From the NCBI GenBank assembly GCA_013375355.1, contig JABXJV010000361.1, positions 1 through 10,066 on the forward strand: DNA of 10,066 bases, in the 5' to 3' direction. The position numbers and the translations under genes are program-made. Position 1 is the stretch's first letter, and the number at the start of each line of letters is the position of its first letter. Source of the DNA: Candidatus Helarchaeota archaeon. GTDB taxonomy: Archaea; Asgardarchaeota; Lokiarchaeia; Helarchaeales; JABXJV01. The notes under the pieces were generated by a model, which saw only the letters and a program-made list of their open reading frames with translations, searched no databases and was not told the origin of the DNA. Positions 1 through 6,114 of the stretch are shown in pieces.

Positions 1-27
1 GCGGACTTTTTTGCATATTAATGTGTT

Positions 28-33
28 AAAGGG
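28..33 (+). promoter_or_regulatory. Shine-Dalgarno site for the FrhB-like gene
   Basis: The purine run AAAGGG ends 4 nt before the ATG at 38. It favours that ATG over the in-frame TTG at 11 and GTG at 23. The reading frame is open to the left edge of the window, so a longer upstream start cannot be strictly excluded. Confidence 0.5.
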
Positions 34-37
34 ATAT

Positions 38-991
38 ATGACTGAGAAAAAAGTTAATTTTACAAAAGAACTCAAAGAAGATCCCATTGGGCCAAATATA
101 ACTGTAGTATCTGCCCAAACTAAAGATGAGCAAATAAAAAAAGTGGCCCAAGATGGTGGGGTAGTAACAACTCTTTTAGCTTATTTATTTGATAAGAACC
201 TAATTGATGGGGCTATTGGAGTAATTCAAAAAGAAGGGGAACCATGGAATACCCAAACTATTTTAATTAGAAGTAAAGATGAGGCAATAAAAGCTGCAGG
301 TACGATATATTCTGTCGCTTCAAATTTATCAGCTCTTGATCTGATTAAGGGATCTGGTTTAAAATCTATTGCCTTTGTAGGGACCCCCTGTCAAGTTCAA
401 GCCATGCGAAAATATCAAGTTACATCAAATATAATGGAAGAAATTTGGGGAAAAATTAAATATATTATTGGGATTTTCTGTATGGAAAGTTTCCCTTATC
501 CAAACCTCATAAAAATTGTTGAAAAACATTGTAAAACTCCGCTTAATGAAGCTACTAAAATGAATATCGATAAGGGAAAATTCTTTGTTCATCGTGATGA
601 GGGAGAGCCAGTTCAGGTACCAATCAAAGAAGTTACAAAATATGCTCGTCATGCATGTCATCTATGCGTAGATTTAACAAATGAGCTCTCTGATCTGTCA
701 TCAGGATCTATTGGTTCACCTGGGGGATGGAATACAGTAATTACGCGAACAAAGATTGGTGAAGAACTTTTTCAAAATGCACTCAAAGATGGTTATTTAA
801 AGATCAAAGAAATTGAAAAAGAAAAGCCATTTGGTATAAAATTATTAAGAAAATTATCCAATGGGAAAAGATCTAGAAATTTAAAGTCACTTAAAAAACA
901 GGTTATTCAAGAAAAACTAAGGGCTGATACGTCTTATTATTTATCAATGAAGAATTTTATGGTAAAAGAAGAAAAAATCAAGAATAAATGA
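38..991 (+). CDS. Coenzyme F420 hydrogenase/dehydrogenase beta subunit family protein (FrhB-like)
   Basis: This 317-residue protein follows the FrhB pattern end to end. It has an AQDGGVVTTLLAYLF segment near residues 37-51 and VGTPCQVQAMRKYQ (Cys118). GIFCMESFPY (Cys148) is followed by a CxxC pair (Cys207/Cys210) and SGSIGSPGGWNTVITRT (about 222-238), the hallmark glycine-rich stretch of FrhB. Family members carry FAD and one [4Fe-4S] cluster and move electrons between coenzyme F420 and partner hydrogenases, formate dehydrogenases or heterodisulfide reductase modules. The length is slightly above the roughly 280-290 residues of methanogen FrhB, with a short N-terminal extension and a basic C-terminal tail. 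No partner subunit is visible; partners could lie left of the window. The gene is convergent with the longin-roadblock gene, with only 4 nt between their stop codons. The family call is firm. The electron partner is unknown, and substitution by ferredoxin or another acceptor is possible. Confidence 0.88.
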   Translation: MTEKKVNFTKELKEDPIGPNITVVSAQTKDEQIKKVAQDGGVVTTLLAYLFDKNLIDGAIGVIQKEGEPWNTQTILIRSKDEAIKAAGTIYSVASNLSALDLIKGSGLKSIAFVGTPCQVQAMRKYQVTSNIMEEIWGKIKYIIGIFCMESFPYPNLIKIVEKHCKTPLNEATKMNIDKGKFFVHRDEGEPVQVPIKEVTKYARHACHLCVDLTNELSDLSSGSIGSPGGWNTVITRTKIGEELFQNALKDGYLKIKEIEKEKPFGIKLLRKLSNGKRSRNLKSLKKQVIQEKLRADTSYYLSMKNFMVKEEKIKNK

Positions 992-995
992 AAAA

Positions 996-1751
996 TTAAG
1001 TAGTTTTTTGTACTACTTTAATAATTTCTTCCCCAACTTTATCTATTTTGGCTTGTATTTTTTCAAAATTTTTAACATTTTCAATAATGGTTGCAAATAA
1101 TGTTTGATCGTCAATCTTCTTAGTATAAAAAGTCATATTTCTAAACTCTATTAATGCCTTTTTTATACCAGCGACTATTAATTCAAAATTAGTATTAAAT
1201 ATACCTTGTATTAGATTTGTTTCAGTTTTAGAAAAAGTGTTTACAAGAAAATTTCCGGCAAAGGATAAAACTGCCGAGCCGATAACGAATTTATTTTTAT
1301 TAAATCTTTCTAAAATTTTCTTAACACTCTGTTTATTCTCCAGGACTCTTAGGTCTCCATTAATTATCTCATCGATTTTTTCTACAAAATTATCAAAATA
1401 ATTTTTTGAAATATTTGGATCAGACAATATTTCTTCTGTAAATTCATTTAGAAAGAGAGTTTGAATAGTATTTAACTTAAATAATAGGTCCATTGGATTT
1501 ACTAGCTTGTTGCTAATTGCATTAAAAACAATATCTTGTTTTTCTGTAAAAACTAACCGAAAACCTTCCAAATCTAACATTTTTAAATTTGTTTGACCAA
1601 GTTCTTTCGAATATTTAATAACTGAGGTTAATAAGCTTATAATTAAGTTAGGATCTTTATCAAAATCTTCAGCAGGAACATAATGGATAAAGGGGGTCCC
1701 TGTTTTTTTATCAAAAATTAATAAAGCTTTAATTAATTCCTCTTTAGTCAT
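996..1751 (-). CDS. Longin-like/roadblock-like two-domain protein B, putative small-GTPase regulator
   Basis: This 251-residue soluble protein has no signal peptide or membrane segment. Residues 6-105 read as a longin/profilin-like fold: a strand (IKALLIFDKKTGTP), an amphipathic helix after a DPNLIISLL motif, then two strands (LKMLDLEGFRLVFTE, DIVFNAIS) and a long helix. Residues about 110-150 form a charged helical linker. Residues 157-250 look like a roadblock/LC7 domain (GSAVLSFAGNFLVNTFSK, then a strand and a terminal helix). It is a paralogue of the protein at 2379-3137: the first 130 residues align without gaps, with 74 identities by my count, while the C-terminal half has drifted. It lies 16 nt downstream of GTPase B, and its Shine-Dalgarno TAGGAGA overlaps that gene's TAG stop, so the two are almost certainly co-transcribed. 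GEF, GAP or effector activity is inferred from fold and pairing only. The domain names rest on pattern recognition, not a profile search. Confidence 0.75.
   Translation of the reverse strand: MTKEELIKALLIFDKKTGTPFIHYVPAEDFDKDPNLIISLLTSVIKYSKELGQTNLKMLDLEGFRLVFTEKQDIVFNAISNKLVNPMDLLFKLNTIQTLFLNEFTEEILSDPNISKNYFDNFVEKIDEIINGDLRVLENKQSVKKILERFNKNKFVIGSAVLSFAGNFLVNTFSKTETNLIQGIFNTNFELIVAGIKKALIEFRNMTFYTKKIDDQTLFATIIENVKNFEKIQAKIDKVGEEIIKVVQKTT
998..1018 (+). terminator. Inverted repeat just after the FrhB-like gene, possible terminator
   Basis: AAGTAGT (998-1004) and ACTACTT (1012-1018) form a perfect 7-bp inverted repeat around a T-rich 7-nt loop, 6 nt beyond the FrhB-like stop. It lies inside the last codons of the convergent gene (encoding VVQKTT), so it may be coincidental. 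If functional it would end the rightward transcript. Confidence 0.22.
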
Positions 1752-1767
1752 AAGATTAATTAATCTC

Positions 1768-2331
1768 CTATTTATTTTGTCTTGATGTTTTAATCAAATT
1801 TTTTGCAAGTTCTAAAAAGGCATTATCTACATTTTTTCCAGTTTTAGCAGAGGTCTCAGAAAATAAAACAGCTTCTCTAAGTGCAGAATAAAGTCTTCCC
1901 TCTTCTTCAGAAACGTTCCTATTGTCAAATAAATCTACTTTATTCGCTAATACGGCAATTTGAATATCTTGCTCTGTATATTTAACTGCGTCCGTAACCC
2001 ACTTTTCTAAGTTCTCGAATGTTGGGTAGCGAGTAATATCATAAACTAATATGATTCCATCGGCATCCTTATAATAAAGGTGTCTGTAAGAAGTGAAACG
2101 AGACTGACCTGCGACATCCCAAACAACCAGTTTTACATTTTTATTCTCTAGTTCAACGTTTTTAGTCATAAATTGAACTCCAATGGTCCCCTTATAATCA
2201 GGAATGAAGGTATTGTCTATAAATCTTCTTAGGAGACTGGTCTTACCAACAGCCCCGTCTCCAAGCAGTAAAATCTTGAATACGTAACTTTCTTCTTCCG
2301 CTATTTTAATAACCTCAGTTCTAATATTCAA
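1768..2331 (-). CDS. Rab/Ras-like small GTPase B
   Basis: This 187-residue small GTPase has all five G boxes. They are G1 GDGAVGKT (24-31), G2 Thr49 in DYKGTIGVQF, G3 DVAGQ (72-76) with the catalytic Gln76, G4 NKVD (130-133) and G5 SAK (161-163). The segments KLVVWDVAGQ, RFTSYRHLYYKDADG and IILVYDIT resemble Rab-specific F motifs. The C-terminus (LIKTSRQNK) has no cysteine, so there is no prenylation site, unlike eukaryotic Rabs. It is a close paralogue of GTPase A (3141-3674). The start is TTG. No clear Shine-Dalgarno precedes it, and the first 15 residues have no counterpart in GTPase A, so the true start is uncertain. Its own TATA-like box lies in the 47-nt gap upstream, and it is co-directional with and 16 nt from its longin-roadblock partner. 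The cellular process is unknown. Confidence 0.93.
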   Translation of the reverse strand: MNIRTEVIKIAEEESYVFKILLLGDGAVGKTSLLRRFIDNTFIPDYKGTIGVQFMTKNVELENKNVKLVVWDVAGQSRFTSYRHLYYKDADGIILVYDITRYPTFENLEKWVTDAVKYTEQDIQIAVLANKVDLFDNRNVSEEEGRLYSALREAVLFSETSAKTGKNVDNAFLELAKNLIKTSRQNK

Positions 2332-2338
2332 CTAAATG

Positions 2339-2364
2339 AATCTACATTATAAATCTACATTATA
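2339..2364. repeat. Perfect 13-nt tandem duplication upstream of GTPase B
   Basis: AATCTACATTATA occurs twice head-to-tail (2339-2351 and 2352-2364) in the 47-nt gap between the longin-roadblock A stop and the GTPase B start. It abuts and slightly overlaps the TATA-like tract. It could be a pair of operator half-sites or a replication-slippage duplication. Confidence 0.6.
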
Positions 2365-2372
2365 TATATAAA
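2363..2372 (-). promoter_or_regulatory. TATA-like box for the GTPase B / longin-roadblock B cassette
   Basis: TTTATATATA on the minus strand ends 31 nt before the TTG start of GTPase B. With the usual archaeal spacing of about 25 nt, transcription would begin near 2340, leaving a leader of about 10 nt. It suggests that the second cassette can be transcribed independently of the first. AT-rich sequence makes chance matches common. Confidence 0.4.
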
Positions 2373-2378
2373 TTATCG

Positions 2379-3137
2379 TTATCCTCTCAATATTTTTCTT
2401 ATACGTTTTTTTATTTCTTCAATATTTTCCTCAATAGTTGGACAAATTTGATCTTCCCTCATAATGATTACTAATAAACTTTCCTCTTCTATCCTTGTTA
2501 TAATAATATGTCGATTTAAAATTGTAATTGTAAAGTTATTTATTCCAAAAATCTTAGTTTCAAAGATAGAATTGAAGATGCTGTGTACAGTTTCTTCATC
2601 TTCAATTTTATTAAAAGCGGTTACAAGGAAATCCCCAGTAAAAGAAATAATCCCAGAACCGTCCAACTCATTATTCTTATTAAATTCATTTAAAATTTCT
2701 TTAAGTTTCGATTCTCTTTCAAGTTCTAGACCGCGTACAGTTCCATGGATGATTTCATCTATAGTATTTTTAAACCCATCATAATATTCCAACGCAATCT
2801 TCGGATCTAACAATTCTTCCATAGTATATTCATTTAGAAAAATTGTTGAAATTGTATTTAATTTGAACATCAAATCGATTGGCTTAACTAATTTTGTGGT
2901 TATTGCATTAAAAATTATACCATCTTTCTCTGTAAAAACAAATCTTAAATTTTCCATGTCAATCATTTTCAAATCAGAACGACCAACTTCCTTCGAGAAT
3001 TTCATTATTGCAGTTAAAAATCCAATAACTAAAAATGGTTCTATCTGAAAATCTCTAGAAGGCCTGAAACGAATAAAAGGCCGTCCCGATTTTTTGTCAA
3101 ATATAAAAATTGCCTTTATCACTTCTACACTAGACAT
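2379..3137 (-). CDS. Longin-like/roadblock-like two-domain protein A, putative small-GTPase regulator
   Basis: This 252-residue paralogue of the 996-1751 product has the same plan. The longin-like N-terminal domain spans about residues 5-105 (IKAIFIFDKKSGRP, then PFLVIGFLTAIMKFSKE, LKMIDMENLRFVFTE, GIIFNAIT). A helical linker follows to about 155, and residues 158-250 look roadblock-like (GSGIISFTGDFLVTAFNK, HIIITRIEEESLLVIIM, terminal basic helix). It is cytosolic, with no signal or membrane segment. The ATG lies 3 nt after the stop of GTPase A. An AAGGGGA site inside the end of the GTPase gene, about 12 nt upstream of the ATG, serves as Shine-Dalgarno, so the pair is translationally coupled or at least one transcript. 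Longin and roadblock folds are recurrent GTPase-binding or regulating platforms in eukaryotes and Asgard archaea. The specific activity (GEF, GAP, effector or scaffold) is inference. Confidence 0.76.
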   Translation of the reverse strand: MSSVEVIKAIFIFDKKSGRPFIRFRPSRDFQIEPFLVIGFLTAIMKFSKEVGRSDLKMIDMENLRFVFTEKDGIIFNAITTKLVKPIDLMFKLNTISTIFLNEYTMEELLDPKIALEYYDGFKNTIDEIIHGTVRGLELERESKLKEILNEFNKNNELDGSGIISFTGDFLVTAFNKIEDEETVHSIFNSIFETKIFGINNFTITILNRHIIITRIEEESLLVIIMREDQICPTIEENIEEIKKRIRKILRG

Positions 3138-3140
3138 AAG

Positions 3141-3674
3141 TTAAATAAATCCCCTTGAAAGAATATTTTTAGTAAGTTCTAAAAAAGCATTTTCAACATT
3201 AAGTCCTGTTTTAGCTGAAGTTTCTGAAAATAAAACCGCATTTTTCTCTGTTGAATATTTTTCTCCATTAATTTTTGGGACATTTCTTTTATCTTCTAAG
3301 TCAACTTTATTTCCTAAAATTGCAATATGTGTATTTTTTACTGTATGCTTTACAGCATCCGAGATCCACATTTCAAGGTTATTGAAACTATCAGGTCGAG
3401 TTATGTCATAGACTAAAATAATTCCTTCAGCATCTTTATAATAAAGATGACGGTAAGAAGTAAACTTCGATTGACCTGCAACGTCCCAAATAACCAATTT
3501 AATGGCTTTATTTTTGTCAATATTAACGGTTCGAGTCATAAATTGTACGCCGATAGTACTTTTGTAATCTGGAGTAAAGGTGTTATCGATAAAGCGGCGT
3601 AGTAGGCTGGTTTTTCCCACTCCACCATCTCCAAGTAGCAGAATCTTGAAGACGTAATGTTGTTTCTTCTCCAC
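3141..3674 (-). CDS. Rab/Ras-like small GTPase A
   Basis: This 177-residue GTPase has G1 GDGGVGKT (15-22), G2 Thr40 in DYKSTIGVQF, G3 DVAGQ (64-68) with Gln68, G4 NKVD (122-125) and G5 SAK (153-155). Residues 7-47 match GTPase B at 38 of 41 positions by my count, and switch II (SKFTSYRHLYYKDAEG) is nearly the same, so both probably use the same regulator surface. The C-terminus (ILSRGFI) has no cysteine and therefore no prenylation site. It starts at GTG, with GGAG 8 nt upstream. A TATA-like ATTTTAAATA lies 49 nt before the start. It is the first gene of the GTPase/longin-roadblock cassette, 3 nt ahead of its partner. In the invariant WDTAGQ of Rabs, Thr is replaced by Val, which GTPase B shares. 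Confidence 0.94.
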   Translation of the reverse strand: MEKKQHYVFKILLLGDGGVGKTSLLRRFIDNTFTPDYKSTIGVQFMTRTVNIDKNKAIKLVIWDVAGQSKFTSYRHLYYKDAEGIILVYDITRPDSFNNLEMWISDAVKHTVKNTHIAILGNKVDLEDKRNVPKINGEKYSTEKNAVLFSETSAKTGLNVENAFLELTKNILSRGFI

Positions 3675-3723
3675 CTTGATTACTCCAAAAACGTAGCTAA
3701 AAAATGCAATTTCAATAAGATAT

Positions 3724-3733
3724 TATTTAAAAT
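3724..3733 (-). promoter_or_regulatory. TATA-like box for GTPase A
   Basis: The decamer ATTTTAAATA on the minus strand ends 49 nt before the GTG start. The identical decamer precedes the MIT-AAA gene by 45 nt. Expected transcription start is near 3705. A second AT-rich candidate lies at about 3740-3755. Confidence 0.4.
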
Positions 3734-3869
3734 ATTCAGTATTTAAATTTATAATTCAATAATCTATTTAAAAATTCTTATTTTATTAAAGTTTCTGGAG
3801 ATGTAATATTAAAAATCAAGGCTTTGGATGATTCAGAAATGAAATAAAAAGGTATAAATTCGGTCTAAA

Positions 3870-4082
3870 TTAATATTTGGGTATGAATGAAAATCTATCA
3901 TCCACCAATTCAGATGCAGACTTGAAGTCTTTTGTATCAATAGTTCCATCAAAATATTGAGAATATTTTTCAAAAAATAATTCTGCAAATGAATTAAGTG
4001 CGTTCCTTAGAGAATGAGTAGAGTTAGTTGAAACAAGCACACAAGCAACTGGATATATTTCACTTCTTTTTATAAGAAGAAT
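3870..4082 (-). pseudogene. Orphan C-terminal fragment of a longin-like domain
   Basis: A 70-codon minus-strand frame ends at TAA (3870-3872). It has no ATG, GTG or TTG at its head and is closed upstream by an in-frame TGA. The translation opens ILLIKRSEIYPVACVLV, continues through FAELFFEKYSQYFDGT, and ends FKSASELVDDRFSFIPKY. It aligns without gaps to the distal part of the longin-like cytosolic domain of the 6619-8997 protein for 46 positions, sharing the KY-x4-DG spacing. After a 2-residue indel it shares F-K-x-A-x3-V-x3-F. The N-terminal half of the fold is missing, and upstream sequence is non-coding. A short ATG frame (from 4121 down to about 4062) overlaps its head out of register, suggesting a frameshift. 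A well-formed AGGTGAT ribosome site sits 5 nt before the ATT codon at 4082, so translation from ATT cannot be excluded. The most likely reading is a decayed longin gene. Confidence 0.55.
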
Positions 4083-4087
4083 TGCGT

Positions 4088-4094
4088 ATCACCT
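4088..4094 (-). promoter_or_regulatory. Shine-Dalgarno-like site ahead of the longin fragment
   Basis: AGGTGAT on the minus strand, a strong anti-Shine-Dalgarno match, lies 5 nt before the ATT codon that begins the 70-codon fragment. The same GTGAT core precedes the MIT-AAA gene and the Cys-rich gene. It may be a remnant of the original gene's interior or a working site with a non-canonical start. Confidence 0.35.
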
Positions 4095-4288
4095 AAAATA
4101 TAAGATTTAATAATGTATAGTAATGTCATTTATTTATTGATATAAAAATAATTTTAATTAAATTCACGTTGAATTAATTAGTTTTATCTTTAAGTGAAAA
4201 ATTAAAAATAGAGAAATAAATAATGAAATTATATTGACATTTTTATTTGTGGATAATAAAACCAGATATTTGAATTTAAAATAAGAAA

Positions 4289-4834
4289 GTGATATTTTTG
4301 ATTTCAGACAGAAAGTTTTTTCTTAAAGCAGTTGTAATCGGCGATGGTGGAGTTGGGAAGACCTCGTTAATTGTTCGGCATGTTGATAAGAAGTTTGATG
4401 AAGAATATAAACCCACATTAGGTTTTGATATTTCGTTAAAAACAATTCCAGTTGAAGATGCTAAAGCAGAGCTACTTTTATGGGACATTGGAGGACAAGC
4501 TATTTTCAAAGAAATTCGAGAAAGTTATTTAGAAGGATCCCACTGCTGTTTTATCGTATTTGATTTAACAAATAAAGAAAGCTTTGAACATCTAAAGGAT
4601 TGGCTTACTGAGCTAAAACGATTTGCAGGAGAAATTCCGTTCATGATAATCGGTAATAAGAATGATTTAAAAGATAAGAGGAAAATCTCTAAAGAAGAAA
4701 TGGAAAAAAAAGCTAAAGAAATTGGAGCTGTATATTGCTTCGAGACATCTGCAAAAACTGGAGATGGAGTAGATGATGCATTTAAAGAATTAACAAATGC
4801 ATCAGTTGAATATTTTAAAAATCTCAAAAAGTAA
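4289..4834 (+). CDS. Arf/Rab-like small GTPase C
   Basis: This 181-residue small GTPase has G1 GDGGVGKT (18-25), G2 Thr43 in EYKPTLGFDI, G3 DIGGQ (66-70) with Gln70, G4 NKND (123-126) and G5 SAK (154-156). The WDIGGQ motif with a Gly before the catalytic Gln is typical of Arf/Sar-type GTPases. The rest (FIVFDLTNKESFEHLKDWL) reads like Ras/Rab, so subfamily placement is uncertain. There is no N-terminal Arf-like amphipathic helix with a myristoylation glycine, and no C-terminal prenyl cysteine. The given start is GTG 4289. A TTG at 4298 preceded by GTGAT (4289-4293, 4-nt spacer) is equally plausible and would give 178 residues. It faces the MIT-AAA gene convergently and is clearly diverged from GTPases A and B. 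No dedicated longin partner is adjacent, apart from the remnant upstream. Confidence 0.9.
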   Translation: MIFLISDRKFFLKAVVIGDGGVGKTSLIVRHVDKKFDEEYKPTLGFDISLKTIPVEDAKAELLLWDIGGQAIFKEIRESYLEGSHCCFIVFDLTNKESFEHLKDWLTELKRFAGEIPFMIIGNKNDLKDKRKISKEEMEKKAKEIGAVYCFETSAKTGDGVDDAFKELTNASVEYFKNLKK

Positions 4835-4869
4835 GTTTCTATTTATTTCTCTATCAACAAATTAAATTG

Positions 4870-4886
4870 TTTTATTTTTATTTTTT
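4870..4886 (+). terminator. T-rich terminator after GTPase C
   Basis: The uninterrupted pyrimidine tract TTTTATTTTTATTTTTT begins 36 nt after the GTPase C stop, in the 74-nt convergent gap. Archaeal transcription commonly terminates at such U-rich tracts without a hairpin. Confidence 0.45.
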
Positions 4887-4908
4887 AAGATTATTTCTCT
4901 TTTTAATT

Positions 4909-6069
4909 TTAACCACTAAACTCGTTCGCCCATTTTTCATATCTCTTATGTTGTTTGGGCGAAATTGAGGGTTTTAATGACTGAATCGCGTCTTTTAACA
5001 TATCTAAAGTCAAAGGAATTTCTTCATTACCTGATTCTATTATCATTTCAAATCTTTTTTCCTTTGCTCGGCGACATATCTCTTCAATGTCAGAAGATGC
5101 ATAATACCAACCATCTTGGGGGGCAGTTAAATCTGCTAATAAATCAAAATTTTTTACTTCGGGGTCAAGGATAAGTTTCGGTGCATCCAGGTTTATTCTA
5201 AATACAGCTGCCCTAGTAGGTTTATCTGGGGGTGGAATATAGAGCCGATAAGATACTCTTCCAGTACGGGAAAGAGCAGGATGGAGTAATTCGGGATCAT
5301 TTGTCGCCATCATCACAATGAAACCCGTTCCTGACTGAGCTCCATCCATCTCTTGCTGAAAGGTTGATAAAGCTTGGCCAGTTACTCCAGATGAATCACT
5401 ACTTCTGCTCGGATCGGGAAGCAATTTATCAATTTCATCAACAAATATGATTGATGGTGTTAATTTTTCTCCGCACTGAAAAACTTTGCGTACAGCTTTT
5501 GGAGTTTCACCGACATATTTATTGAATGTACTGGCTGGAGACGCGATTAAGAGTCTAATCTTAAATTCACCTGCAGCACATTTAACTAAATATGTTTTTC
5601 CACAGCCAGGTGGACCTACTAAGAGAATTCCTTTTGTAGGCTCCAACCCATGTTCTTCCATCTTTTCTTTTTCTTTTAATGACCATTCTATCGTTCTTCT
5701 TAGAATTTTTTTAATCTTTTCCATTCCGGCTAACTTAGAAAAATCTAATTTATTAGTTTCTGGGTCTACTCTTTCACCAACTTCTGCACATTCTTCTGTT
5801 GAAACACTGGTACCTTCCTTAATAGTTTCAATAGATACCTCTTTCCTCCCTTCTAATTTCTTTTCATAACCTTTTAGATCGTCTAACTTACTATACCAAT
5901 CATTATAGAGAGGAGAATTTGGATATCTCGCCACTAACAACTCATATTTACCTATCGCTTTTCTTATTTCCATTAAAGCAGCAGGATAATTCCCTTTCTT
6001 TATTAAAGTCGCTGCACGCACTTCACAATTTTTCGCTTTAAGCATTGTACTTTGAATATCTGTAGTCAT
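4909..6069 (-). CDS. MIT-domain AAA ATPase, Vps4/katanin-like (meiotic-clade type)
   Basis: This 386-residue protein has an N-terminal three-helix MIT-like region (about 5-75; KKGNYPAALMEIRKAIGKYE), a linker of about 30 residues, then one AAA+ module. The module has Walker A GPPGCGKT (152-159), pore loop KYVGE (184-188), Walker B IIFVDE (207-212), sensor-1 Asn257 and arginine fingers Arg268/Arg271 in SRTGR. It ends in a helix, KRYEKWANEFSG, like the Vps4 C-terminal helix. Vps4-family enzymes disassemble ESCRT-III filaments. There is no room for the roughly 40-50-residue beta domain of eukaryotic Vps4 that binds Vta1, so it resembles shorter archaeal CdvC. Pore-loop Trp is replaced by Tyr. No ESCRT-III gene is in view, so it may be a second, specialised paralogue rather than the main Vps4. 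The ATG start has GTGAT 6 nt upstream and a TATA-like box 45 nt upstream. The N-terminal region could alternatively be TPR-like. Confidence 0.87.
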   Translation of the reverse strand: MTTDIQSTMLKAKNCEVRAATLIKKGNYPAALMEIRKAIGKYELLVARYPNSPLYNDWYSKLDDLKGYEKKLEGRKEVSIETIKEGTSVSTEECAEVGERVDPETNKLDFSKLAGMEKIKKILRRTIEWSLKEKEKMEEHGLEPTKGILLVGPPGCGKTYLVKCAAGEFKIRLLIASPASTFNKYVGETPKAVRKVFQCGEKLTPSIIFVDEIDKLLPDPSRSSDSSGVTGQALSTFQQEMDGAQSGTGFIVMMATNDPELLHPALSRTGRVSYRLYIPPPDKPTRAAVFRINLDAPKLILDPEVKNFDLLADLTAPQDGWYYASSDIEEICRRAKEKRFEMIIESGNEEIPLTLDMLKDAIQSLKPSISPKQHKRYEKWANEFSG

Positions 6070-6114
6070 TTTTTAATCACTCAATAAAAATAAAATAATG
6101 TCAAGTTAATATGG

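Larger units (their letters stand above)
3675..4288. other. AT-rich divergent intergenic region holding one gene remnant
   Basis: These 614 bp separate the divergent GTPase A and GTPase C genes. The outer parts (3675-3869 and 4083-4288) are extremely AT-rich, with stops in all frames, and are best read as promoter and leader sequence. The middle (3870-4082) is less AT-rich and carries a coding-like minus-strand stretch, described separately. I see no tRNA, hairpin-rich RNA or mobile-element ends here. Confidence 0.6.

Noticed and set aside
4234..4259. TTGACA and TAATAA resembling bacterial -35/-10 promoter elements upstream of GTPase C
   Set aside because: The spacer is only 14 nt, the genome is archaeal by gene content, and such hexamers are expected by chance in this AT-rich stretch.
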